Assembly: GCA_017745175.1 (NCBI GenBank)
Contig: JAGHZY010000032.1
Span: forward strand, 1-47,599
Length of the DNA: 47,599 bases
From: Sphingopyxis sp.
GTDB taxonomy: Bacteria > Pseudomonadota > Alphaproteobacteria > Sphingomonadales > Sphingomonadaceae
Direction: 5' to 3'
Below, one piece after another: positions 8,067 through 15,773 of the stretch. The first letter of the stretch is position 1, and every line of letters starts with the position of its first letter. Under the pieces are notes generated by a model. It did not search any database. It had not been told where the DNA came from and worked only from the letters and a program-made list of their open reading frames with translations. Both the position numbers and the translations under genes were made by a program.

Positions 8067-8920
8067 GCGGCCAGCGCCTTTGCCCGGCTGCCTTCGAGCA
8101 GGCGGAGGGCCTCTTCGAGCAGCGGCCGGTCGTCGACCTCCCACGGGTGGAAGCCCGGCTTCATATAGGTGAAGACACCGAGCAGCAGCGCACGCATCAG
8201 CCCGTCGCGACCATAGAGCCATGCCAGAAGACCTTTCCACGTCGTCCAGTCGTTGCGACCGTCCTGTGCAAGCAGGTCGGCGGTGTTGCGGAAGATAACA
8301 TAGTGAAAGCGCATCGTCGTCACGCACATCACCGTGCTGCGCTTCAGCCAGCGGCGAAACGGCGTCATCGTCCGCGCGGCGTGGAGATAGGTGTCGAACG
8401 CCACCGCCTTGTGCTCGATTTCCTCGATCGCATGCCAGCGCCACAATTGCCGCGCCTCCTCGGCGGCGCCGCCGAGATGCGCCGGGTTGGCGAGCGCGTC
8501 GTGGGCGAGCGTCGCGGTGAAATGTTCGAGCGCGCAGGTTGCGGCGAGCTGCTGGATCGGCGAGCGCCGCTTGACCCATGCGATCGTCCGGCGCGCGCGG
8601 TCCTCGGCGGGGGCGATGTCGAAGCCGGCATCCTCGGCCTGGCGGTTGAACACGACATGTTCGCGCGTGTGCATCGATTCCTGATAGAGGAAATCGTCGA
8701 TCTGGCCGCGCAGCGGCTGTGGCGTGCCCTCGCGATAATGGCGCACCGCCGTCATGAAGAATTTCTCGCCGACCGGGAAGGTCGAGGACAGCGCGTTGAA
8801 AAAGGCGGTGCGGCCGGGATCGCCGCTGTGCCACCAGCGCGGCGGCGGGTTTTCGCGGCCGAATTTGAGGTCGCGTTTTTCGATCCGGATATCGGCGGGG
8901 GTGTGGAGGGGAGCGGGCAT
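8063..8920 (-). CDS. PF10118-type predicted metal-dependent hydrolase (ferritin-like)
   Basis: A 285-residue protein of the 'predicted metal-dependent hydrolase' family. Three helical motifs carry a diiron-like ligand set: YQESMHTREHVVFN (about 90-103), CALEHFTATLAHDAL (about 128-142) and WHAIEEIEHKAVAFDTY (about 163-179), that is ExxxH/ExxH patterns seen in ferritin-like oxygenases. The true chemistry is not established. The gene is divergent from a TetR-family regulator, with a 16-bp palindrome right upstream of its start, and is followed by a coupled exported DUF2147 gene. Such genes often sit near lipid or hydrocarbon metabolism regulators, but nothing here proves that. Confidence 0.82.
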   Translation of the reverse strand: MPAPLHTPADIRIEKRDLKFGRENPPPRWWHSGDPGRTAFFNALSSTFPVGEKFFMTAVRHYREGTPQPLRGQIDDFLYQESMHTREHVVFNRQAEDAGFDIAPAEDRARRTIAWVKRRSPIQQLAATCALEHFTATLAHDALANPAHLGGAAEEARQLWRWHAIEEIEHKAVAFDTYLHAARTMTPFRRWLKRSTVMCVTTMRFHYVIFRNTADLLAQDGRNDWTTWKGLLAWLYGRDGLMRALLLGVFTYMKPGFHPWEVDDRPLLEEALRLLEGSRAKALAA

Positions 8921-8946
8921 GGTGCAACCTTTCTGCGATCAAAGTT

Positions 8947-8962
8947 ACATTGACATCAATGT
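8947..8962. promoter_or_regulatory. Candidate TetR operator
   Basis: ACATTGA-CA-TCAATGT is a perfect inverted repeat with 7-bp arms. It lies 27 bases upstream of the PF10118 start in the 162-base gap between that gene and the divergent TetR regulator. Size and symmetry fit TetR-family operators. Its position would let the regulator repress the hydrolase operon and perhaps itself. Confidence 0.6.
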
Positions 8963-9082
8963 TTATATCACGCGATCGAGGGGGCTGCAAGGGGGAGGAT
9001 GAGGGTGACAATCCACCGCTTTCCGGTAAGGCTTTCGCCGAGAAGGTTATCGCGGGGCGCGGTGGCAGCAAGGGATTGGACC

Positions 9083-9706
9083 ATGTACAAGCAAGCGCGG
9101 CCGCACCAGAAACGGCGCAAGCGTTCGGGCGCCGAGGTGCGCGGGGAAGGGCTGGCGGCGGCGCGCGGCCTGCTCCTCGCGCGCGGGCCCGCCGCCGTGA
9201 CGCTGGCCAATGTCGGGCACGAGATCGGCATGTCGCACGCCAATGTCCTCCATCACTTCGGATCGGCCGCCGGGCTGCAGTCGGCGCTGATGGAATCGAT
9301 GATACGCGACCTGACCGACGCGCTCGGCAATGTCGTCGAACTGATGAAGACCGACAGCGCCGCGCCGCGCACGATAGCCGACCGCGTGTTCGATGCCTTC
9401 GACAAGGGCGGTGCGGGGCCGCTCGCGGCGTGGATCATCCTGTCGGGCGACGTCGAGCATCTCGAACCCGTGCGCGCGGCGGTGCGCGCGCTCGTCGACG
9501 CGATCGTCGGCCAGTCGACCGACGAGGCGGCGCCCGACCGCGTGCGCGCGGCGGTGCTGATGATGGCGGTCAGCGCGTTCGGCGACGCGGTGATCGGCCC
9601 GCATGTACGCTCGATGCTCGATCAGCCCGACGAAGCGATGCGCGAGCTTGTCGCGCGCATCCTGCCGCTGTTCCTGATCCCGACCGGCCTTCCGCCGGCG
9701 GCCTGA
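9083..9706 (+). CDS. TetR-family transcriptional regulator
   Basis: A 207-residue regulator. The N-terminal helix-turn-helix spans about residues 15-60 (AARGLLLARGPAAVTLANVGHEIGM... followed by SHANVLHHFGS), and the rest is an all-helical ligand-binding and dimerisation domain. An in-frame start at 8999 exists, but the ATG at 9083 is preferred: it is preceded by AGGGA at 9071-9075, and a very basic lead sequence precedes the domain as in many relatives. The gene is divergent from the PF10118/DUF2147 pair and convergent with fecR, 9 bases apart. It probably represses the divergent pair through the palindrome at 8947-8962; the ligand is unknown. Confidence 0.9.
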   Translation: MYKQARPHQKRRKRSGAEVRGEGLAAARGLLLARGPAAVTLANVGHEIGMSHANVLHHFGSAAGLQSALMESMIRDLTDALGNVVELMKTDSAAPRTIADRVFDAFDKGGAGPLAAWIILSGDVEHLEPVRAAVRALVDAIVGQSTDEAAPDRVRAAVLMMAVSAFGDAVIGPHVRSMLDQPDEAMRELVARILPLFLIPTGLPPAA

Positions 9707-9715
9707 CCCGGGTCG

Positions 9716-10708
9716 TTACTCGCTGCCCGACAGCAGGATTTCCTCGTCGGTCGCAGAGACGCGGCGCGCGATACCGTTGAGTTCCATCGCCTTCACGAAG
9801 CCCTCGATATCACCCGCCTCGAAGACGCCGACGACCTCCTTCTGCGGGATCTGGCCGTCCTTGAAGACGAGCTTGCGCGCCGAATAGCGGTTCATCTCGG
9901 CAACGGCTTCGGACAGCGGGTCGTTCATGAAGATCAGGCGCCCCTCGGTCCAACTGGTTTCCTTGGCGACATCGACGCGGCGGAGCGTCCAGTTGTGATC
10001 GGCGCCGATCATCAGCTGGCCGCCGGGAACCATATCGGTTCCACTGCCCGATCCCGACCCGCTTTCCTCGACCCGGACCTTTCCCTGCGCCAGCGTGACG
10101 ACCATGTTGCCATGTTCGAAACTGACCTCGAAGGCGGTGCCGATCGCGCGCACGCTCTTGCCGCCCGCGTGGACGATGAAGGGACGCGAGGGGTCTGACG
10201 CGACGCGGAAGAAGGCGCGACCGCCGACCAGATCGACCCGGCGTTCGCCGGGAGTCTCGTGCAGCCGCATTTCGGTTTCGGCGTCGAGCGTGACCACCGA
10301 GCCTTCCGGAAGCGTCACGGTCGTCGTCTGTCCGGCGCCCGTGCGAAAGCGCTGGTCCTGCGTGGGGCTGCCGGGCATGCCGTCCTGATAGAAGGTCCAG
10401 CCGACCGTGAAGACCAGTAGCAGCGATGCCGCGAGCGCCAGATGGCGACGCCAGCGCGGGCGGCGGCCGACCTCCTCTTTCTCGGGCTCGGGCGCGGCGA
10501 GCATTTCGGGTTCCTGCGGGATCGTTCCGGCGATCATCCACGCGCGCTCGACCCGGCGGTAGGCGTCGCGATGCGTGTCCGACCGATCGAGCCACTCGTG
10601 AAAACGATGTTCGTCGTCGAGCGTCATGTCGCCCGATCGCCCGAGATTGAACCACTGCGCCGCCTCGGAGCGGAGCGCGGCGCGCTTCAGCGCTTCTTCG
10701 CCGCTCAC
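9716..10708 (-). CDS. FecR-type anti-sigma / signal-transducing protein
   Basis: A 330-residue inner-membrane protein. It has an N-terminal cytoplasmic anti-sigma helical domain (AAQWFNLGRSGDMTLDDEHRF), one transmembrane helix (about 91-110, LALAASLLLVFTVGWTFY), the periplasmic FecR domain (about 120-215, with RTGAGQTTTVTLPEGSVVTL) and a C-terminal STN-contacting domain. A short Gly-Ser repeat (SGSGSGSG) lies in the periplasmic part. The start is a GTG overlapping the sigma factor stop by 4 bases, since no ATG fits the family's beginning. It should hold the sigma factor until the partner receptor signals ligand binding. Confidence 0.9.
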   Translation of the reverse strand: MSGEEALKRAALRSEAAQWFNLGRSGDMTLDDEHRFHEWLDRSDTHRDAYRRVERAWMIAGTIPQEPEMLAAPEPEKEEVGRRPRWRRHLALAASLLLVFTVGWTFYQDGMPGSPTQDQRFRTGAGQTTTVTLPEGSVVTLDAETEMRLHETPGERRVDLVGGRAFFRVASDPSRPFIVHAGGKSVRAIGTAFEVSFEHGNMVVTLAQGKVRVEESGSGSGSGTDMVPGGQLMIGADHNWTLRRVDVAKETSWTEGRLIFMNDPLSEAVAEMNRYSARKLVFKDGQIPQKEVVGVFEAGDIEGFVKAMELNGIARRVSATDEEILLSGSE

Positions 10709-11262
10709 AGGTCCGACTCCATTTCCTGGACGATGCGCACGAGCGCGCGGTGCATCAGCTCCTTGACCGCCTCCTTCGAGATGCCCATCCGCTGCGCGAT
10801 GGCCTGATAGGTCAGATTTTCGAACCGGTGATATTGAAAGGCCTCGCGGGCGCGGGGCGGCAGGTTCTGGATCGCGTCGAGCACCCGGCGATATTCCTGC
10901 TGCCCGATGACGATGCGCTCGGGCGAGCGTTGCTCGGCGATCTCGATCCCGTCCTCCAGCTCGTCGTGCAACATCGCGCCGCGTGCCTTCTGCCGGCGAT
11001 GGCGGCTGATCAGGGCGTTGCGCGCCGCAGTGAACAGATAGCGCTCGACATTGTCGATCGGCGCGCTGAGCTGCGCCGACTGCAGGCGCAGGAATACCTC
11101 CTGCACGAGATCGTCGACGTCGGCGTCGTCGGCACGGCGACGGAAATAGCGTCGCAGCCCCGGTCCATAGGCCGTCATCCATGCGGCAAGATCGCGATCC
11201 GGATGCGGGACCGCCATCGTCAGCAAAGGTCCTGAAAGAACAGGTCCCGATGAAAGAGGCAT
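10705..11262 (-). CDS. ECF (FecI-like) RNA polymerase sigma factor
   Basis: A 185-residue sigma-70 family factor of the extracytoplasmic function type. Region 2 is visible as the DDLVQEVFLRL helix followed by NVERYLFTAARNALISRHRR, and region 4 as LPPRAREAFQYHRF and ISKEAVKELMHRAL. An alternative start at 11217 would remove 15 residues. I keep 11262 because a GGGAG lies upstream of it, but both are possible. It forms an operon with fecR (GTGA overlap) and is divergent from a large TonB-dependent receptor with an STN signalling domain at 11567, its probable target and sensor. Confidence 0.9.
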   Translation of the reverse strand: MPLSSGPVLSGPLLTMAVPHPDRDLAAWMTAYGPGLRRYFRRRADDADVDDLVQEVFLRLQSAQLSAPIDNVERYLFTAARNALISRHRRQKARGAMLHDELEDGIEIAEQRSPERIVIGQQEYRRVLDAIQNLPPRAREAFQYHRFENLTYQAIAQRMGISKEAVKELMHRALVRIVQEMESDL

Positions 11263-11566
11263 TGCGAGATGCTCCCAACCCTATGCGTCATCCCGGCATC
11301 ATTCCCAAATCGGTCATTGCGGCCCCATTCTGCGCTGGAGTTAACAACATAGACGCAGGGGAAGTGCAAAGGGGGGGATCGAATTCGTCCGGCCCCGCAA
11401 TTTTTCCTAACCGCCCGTTCACTGCCGTAGCTATTAACATTGTTGAAAATTTTATTCGAGCATCCCCCCGGCCTGCAAAATGCCGCGTCTATTCCTGTGG
11501 CGTCGCATCGAGCGCCACGAGCAGCGGGACATGAATTCCGCACGACAGGGATGAGGGAGAGGGGAC

Positions 11567-14500
11567 ATGCGCTTGGGTGCGTGCAATTTGCGTAATATTC
11601 TTTTGAGCGGCGCTGCGATCGGGTGCCTCGCGCTTTCGGCCACGCCCGCGCTCGCGCGCGATCAGGTGACGAGCTATCGCATCCCCGCGCAATCGCTCGA
11701 TCGTGCATTGCGCGACTTCGGCATCCAGAGCGGCGCGACGATCCTCGTCGACGCATCGATCGTCAACGGCAAGCGGACCGCGGGACACAGCAAGCGGACC
11801 GATCCCGAAACCGCGCTGCGCACGCTGCTGCTCGGCACGGGGCTCGGCTATCGCCGCGACGGCAATGTCTTTGTGGTGACACGGGAGGGAAACGGAAGCC
11901 CGGCCGCCGCCGGTGACACGATCGAGGACAATTCCGAAATCGTCGTGACCGCGCAGAAGCGCGAGGAAAAGATCAGCGACGTGCCGATCGCGATCAGCGC
12001 CTTCACCCCGAAAGCGCTCGACGATCACAAGATCGAGGGCGGCGCCGAACTGGTGCGCGCCGTGCCGAACGTCAACTTCTCGAAAAGCAATTTCAGCGGC
12101 TATGACTTCACCATCCGCGGCATCGGGACCAAGGCGATTTCGGCCTCGAACGACCCCGCCGTCGCGGTCAGCTTCAACAACACCCCGCTCATCCGCAACC
12201 GCCTTTTCGAATCCGAATTCTTCGACCTCGAGCGCGTCGAGGTGCTGCGCGGCCCGCAGGGGACGCTTTATGGCCGCAACGCGACTGCGGGCGTGGTCAA
12301 CGTCATCCCGGCGCTTCCCGACGACCGCTTCGGCGGCGAGGTGAAGGGCGAGGTCGGCAGCTTCGAAACGCGGCGCCTGTCGGGCATGCTCAACGTGCCG
12401 GTCACCGACACGCTGGCGGTGCGCGTCGCCGGCGCGATGACGAAGCGCGAAGGCTTCGATTACAACACATTCACCCAGCAGCGGGTCAACGGCCGCGATC
12501 TCTGGTCGACGCGGGCGTCGATCCAGTGGGAGCCGAGCGACCGGTTCAAGGTGAATGCGATCTGGCAGCATTTCGAGGAAGACGACAATCGCTCGCGCAC
12601 CGGCAAGCAGCTTTGTACGCGCGACCCGGGGGTAGCGCAGATCGGCAATATCGCGGTGCCCGAATTCCTGCAGGGCCGGTTCAGTCAGGGATGCCAGTCG
12701 GCATCGCTCTATGACGACGCCGCATTCGGCGCGCCCAATGCGAAGGCGCTCGCCTATGTCATGTTCCCGCAGATCAACATCGTGATCGGGAGGGACCCGA
12801 CGGCCACCGGGTCGCGTCCCACGGTCTTCCCGATCGACCGGAATTTCGATCCCTATGGCAATGTCGTCCAGTCGCGCGACCTGAGAGAGGTGGCGACGAG
12901 CTACGACCCCGTCTTCCGGGCCAAGAACGATGTCTTCCAGTTCAACGCCGAGCTTGGCCTCGGCGATAGTCTGAAGCTCATCTCGCAGACCGCCTATGCC
13001 CGCGATCGCTATTATTCGTCGCAGGATTATAACCGCTTCGTCTCGGCGCCGGTCTTCAACGATTCGGCCGGTCTGGTGCGCAATGCCGTTGGCGCGCCCC
13101 TGCCGATGACGGTTCCCGGGCCGACCCCGGGGGGCATTTTCACCGACCCGCAACTGGGGCCGTCGGACCGGATCGTATCCGCCGACCTCAGCCGGTCGCG
13201 CAATCGCCAGTGGATGCAGGAACTGCGGCTGCAATCCGCCTCGGACGGCCCGCTGAACTTCAACGTCGGCGCCAATTATCTCGATTTCAAATCGCAGGAC
13301 GACTATTTCGTCTACAACAACCTGTTCACGCTGATCGCCCAGTATAATTTCAACGGCGCCACGGATAATGGCGGCCGCGTCACGCGCAACTGCGGCGAGG
13401 GAACGGCGACGGGCCGCGAATGCGTCTATGTCGACCCCAATCCGATCGGCGAGGGGCCCGAGGACGGCCATAATTATTTCCGCAGCAAGAATCCGGTGCG
13501 GACCAAGTCGACGGCGGTATTCGGCGAGCTTTACTGGCAGGCGACCGACGATCTGAAGGTCACGCTCGGGCTGCGCTATACGCGCGACAAAAAGAATGCG
13601 ACGCCGGTTCCCAGCCAGTTGCTGCTGGGTTCGATCGAAAATGATCCCACCAAGGGCGGGACGGCAACGGGCGGCACAATCAACCGCGGTTTCCGCGAAT
13701 TTCCCGAAATCAGGCAGAAATGGAACGCGGTGACGGGGCGGCTGGTCGTCGACTGGAAACCCGACCTGTCCTTCACCGACGACACCCTCGTCTATTTTTC
13801 GGGGTCGCGGGGGTACAAGGGCGGCGGCGCCAATCCGCCCCGCGCCGATATCGACCAGACGGTGATCCAGTATCAGCCGCTCCCCGAAACCTTCAAACCC
13901 GAATATGTCACCGCGTTCGAAATCGGGGCGAAGAACAGCTTCGACGGCGGGCGGTTCACGCTCAACGCCGCGGCCTTTTTCAATGCCTATCAGGATTATC
14001 AGATTTCGCAGATCGTCGACCGCATCTCGCTCAACGAGAATTTCAGCGCCAAGACCTGGGGGCTGGAACTCGAGACCGCGTGGCGTCCCTCGCGCAACTT
14101 CCGGCTCGATGCCACGCTCGGGCTGCTCGATACGCGGATCGACAAGGGCGCGCGGTCGATCGACGTGATGAACCGCACCCAGGGCAATCCGGACTGGATG
14201 CTGCTGCGGCCGTGGATCCAGGTGCCGTCGAACTGCATCGCGCCCAAGGCCCTCGTCGAAAGGATATTGACCTACAACCGGGCGAACGAGGATCTGAAGC
14301 TGCTGATGCTGTCCGCGCTATGCGCCGGCTCGGCGCGTTACGGCACCTTCAATCCCGCGCTCTCGGGGGTCCAGCCGGCGTTCCGTTTCGACCAGCAACT
14401 GGGCTTCACCTATAATCCGCTGACCGACGCGCCGAATGGCGGGAAGGGCTTCTACGCCGACCTCGGCGGCAACGAACTGCCCAACGCGCCGCATTACACC

Positions 14501-14827
14501 TTCAACGTCGGTGCGCAGTACAGCATCTTCCTCGAGGGCGGCGACTGGGTGCTGACCTTCCGCGGCGATTATTATCGGCAGGGCAAGAGTTATGCGCGGG
14601 TGTTCAACACCGAATATGACCGGTTGAGGGCATGGGACAATGTCAATCTGGCGGTCACGCTCGCCCGCGGCGAGGGCGATTTCGCGCTCCAGCTCTATGT
14701 CAAGAATCTGTTCGACAAGGCGCCGATCACCGGCACCTTCACCAACAGCGACGACACCGGGCTCAGCACCAATGTCTTCACGCTCGATCCTCGCATCGTC
14801 GGCCTTAACGCCACGGTGAAATTCTAG
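11567..14827 (+). CDS. TonB-dependent receptor with N-terminal STN signalling domain
   Basis: A 1086-residue outer-membrane receptor. It has a signal peptide (to about residue 31, TPALARD), a secretin/TonB short N-terminal (STN) domain (about 35-105, YRIPAQSLDRALRDFGIQSG), a TonB box-like segment EIVVTAQKREEKISDVPIAI, the plug (about 130-255, with VEVLRGPQGTLYGRNATAGV), and a long beta-barrel ending LDPRIVGLNATVKF with a C-terminal Phe. The STN domain marks a transducer that talks to a FecR protein; the FecR/ECF pair is divergent, 304 bases away. The plug and TonB-box style match sphingomonad receptors for organic nutrients as well as siderophores, so the ligand is open. Start ATG follows GAGGGAGAGGGG. 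Confidence 0.93.
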   Translation: MRLGACNLRNILLSGAAIGCLALSATPALARDQVTSYRIPAQSLDRALRDFGIQSGATILVDASIVNGKRTAGHSKRTDPETALRTLLLGTGLGYRRDGNVFVVTREGNGSPAAAGDTIEDNSEIVVTAQKREEKISDVPIAISAFTPKALDDHKIEGGAELVRAVPNVNFSKSNFSGYDFTIRGIGTKAISASNDPAVAVSFNNTPLIRNRLFESEFFDLERVEVLRGPQGTLYGRNATAGVVNVIPALPDDRFGGEVKGEVGSFETRRLSGMLNVPVTDTLAVRVAGAMTKREGFDYNTFTQQRVNGRDLWSTRASIQWEPSDRFKVNAIWQHFEEDDNRSRTGKQLCTRDPGVAQIGNIAVPEFLQGRFSQGCQSASLYDDAAFGAPNAKALAYVMFPQINIVIGRDPTATGSRPTVFPIDRNFDPYGNVVQSRDLREVATSYDPVFRAKNDVFQFNAELGLGDSLKLISQTAYARDRYYSSQDYNRFVSAPVFNDSAGLVRNAVGAPLPMTVPGPTPGGIFTDPQLGPSDRIVSADLSRSRNRQWMQELRLQSASDGPLNFNVGANYLDFKSQDDYFVYNNLFTLIAQYNFNGATDNGGRVTRNCGEGTATGRECVYVDPNPIGEGPEDGHNYFRSKNPVRTKSTAVFGELYWQATDDLKVTLGLRYTRDKKNATPVPSQLLLGSIENDPTKGGTATGGTINRGFREFPEIRQKWNAVTGRLVVDWKPDLSFTDDTLVYFSGSRGYKGGGANPPRADIDQTVIQYQPLPETFKPEYVTAFEIGAKNSFDGGRFTLNAAAFFNAYQDYQISQIVDRISLNENFSAKTWGLELETAWRPSRNFRLDATLGLLDTRIDKGARSIDVMNRTQGNPDWMLLRPWIQVPSNCIAPKALVERILTYNRANEDLKLLMLSALCAGSARYGTFNPALSGVQPAFRFDQQLGFTYNPLTDAPNGGKGFYADLGGNELPNAPHYTFNVGAQYSIFLEGGDWVLTFRGDYYRQGKSYARVFNTEYDRLRAWDNVNLAVTLARGEGDFALQLYVKNLFDKAPITGTFTNSDDTGLSTNVFTLDPRIVGLNATVKF

Positions 14828-14896
14828 ACGGAATTGGAGGGGTATCGGCTTCTCGGTGCTATCGGACGACGCGAGTATCACGAGCCTCTCCCCTGG

Positions 14897-14932
14897 GGCC
14901 GCCGCGCCTTGCCGGCCGGCGGCCTCCGTTTT
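14897..14932 (+). terminator. Rho-independent terminator of the receptor gene
   Basis: GGCCGCCG (14897-14904) pairs with CGGCGGCC (14917-14924) around a 12-base loop, followed by TCCGTTTT. It lies about 70 bases after the receptor stop codon. Confidence 0.75.
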
Positions 14933-15107
14933 GTCGGTGTCGCTGACGCGCCGGGGCATTCAAAGTCTTTTCCGGTGTCGCGACCAACTATAGAAAATGT
15001 AGAGAAATAATCTCGACCTATCCCCCCTCTTTCGTATCGGGTGCGTCATAAGTTTCGGGAGGCATCCCGCCTTTCCAAATCAACAGCGATAAGGAAGAGG
15101 ACGTATC

Positions 15108-15578
15108 ATGAACAAGTTTTCAGCCCTGATAGGAACCGTCGCAGCGCTCGCCATGCCCTTCGCTGCCAATGCCCAATCGTTCAGCGGCAATGCCAATGGA
15201 AGCAGTGGCGAGGCCAACCTGGAGCAATCGCTCAACGTGACGTGCGACGTCACCTTCAACGGCACCGTCACGTCCAGCACGACCGTCGCGATCTCGTCAC
15301 CGGGTATTGCGCCGGGCGATTTCAGCTGCATTTTCGTCGTCCCGCAGGGCACCTGGTCGGCAGCGACGGTGCCGGGCGATGCGACCAAGGTCGACATCAC
15401 GATGGGCGCCAACACGATCGCCAACGACCCCTGCTACGGGACCGTTCGCGGCGACTGGGACAATAATGGCAAGGTCCTGACGATCACCAACAAGACGCTT
15501 CCGCCGATCGATCCGAACGGAGCAACCTGCACGATCCACAGTGCAACCATCTCGATCCCCAACCTGAACCTCTCCTAG
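15108..15578 (+). CDS. Small secreted four-cysteine protein, function unknown
   Basis: A 156-residue exported protein. It has a signal peptide (MNKFSALIGTVAALAMPFAANA, cleaved before Gln-Ser) and a mature domain of about 134 residues rich in Ser, Thr, Asn and Val, suggesting a beta-sandwich. Four cysteines (in NVTCDVTF, DFSCIFVV, NDPCYGTV and GATCTIHS) could make two disulfides. The pattern loosely recalls the PraA/PraB 'activator of alkane oxidation' proteins, but I cannot confirm this. It is a lone gene flanked by terminators and lies between two TonB-dependent receptors. A purine-rich GGAAGAGGA precedes the ATG. Confidence 0.8.
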   Translation: MNKFSALIGTVAALAMPFAANAQSFSGNANGSSGEANLEQSLNVTCDVTFNGTVTSSTTVAISSPGIAPGDFSCIFVVPQGTWSAATVPGDATKVDITMGANTIANDPCYGTVRGDWDNNGKVLTITNKTLPPIDPNGATCTIHSATISIPNLNLS

Positions 15579-15589
15579 TTCGGTTGGAT

Positions 15590-15625
15590 TGTGGCCGGGC
15601 CTGGCCCCTCCCGTGCCCGGCCACA
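15590..15625 (+). terminator. Hairpin terminator after the secreted-protein gene
   Basis: An 11-bp perfect stem (TGTGGCCGGGC at 15590-15600 with its complement at 15615-15625) and a 14-base loop begin 11 bases after the stop. There is no T-tract, so termination is inferred from stem strength and position. Confidence 0.6.
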
Positions 15626-15773
15626 TCAACGACTGCATGGCTTTCCCCGACCCTGCGACCGTCGCTTTCGCCGCCCCCTCTCGACGTCGTCGGCGACCGG
15701 ACGCCCATGAACGTAGCGCAATCGAATAATCGGCTATGAACGATGGTATAGAGCCAGGGAATCGCGAAACCGG

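Noticed and set aside
7653..9071. Long 472-codon minus-strand frame
   Set aside because: Its upstream part is a shadow of the PF10118 gene; only the last 137 codons, with a signal peptide, form a credible gene.
11263..11566. ECF-type promoter between the sigma factor and the receptor
   Set aside because: Several GGAA- and CGTC-like pieces exist, but none at the proper spacing.
11489..13471. 660-codon frame antisense to the large TonB-dependent receptor
   Set aside because: No domain, signal or motif, and a strongly supported sense gene covers the region.
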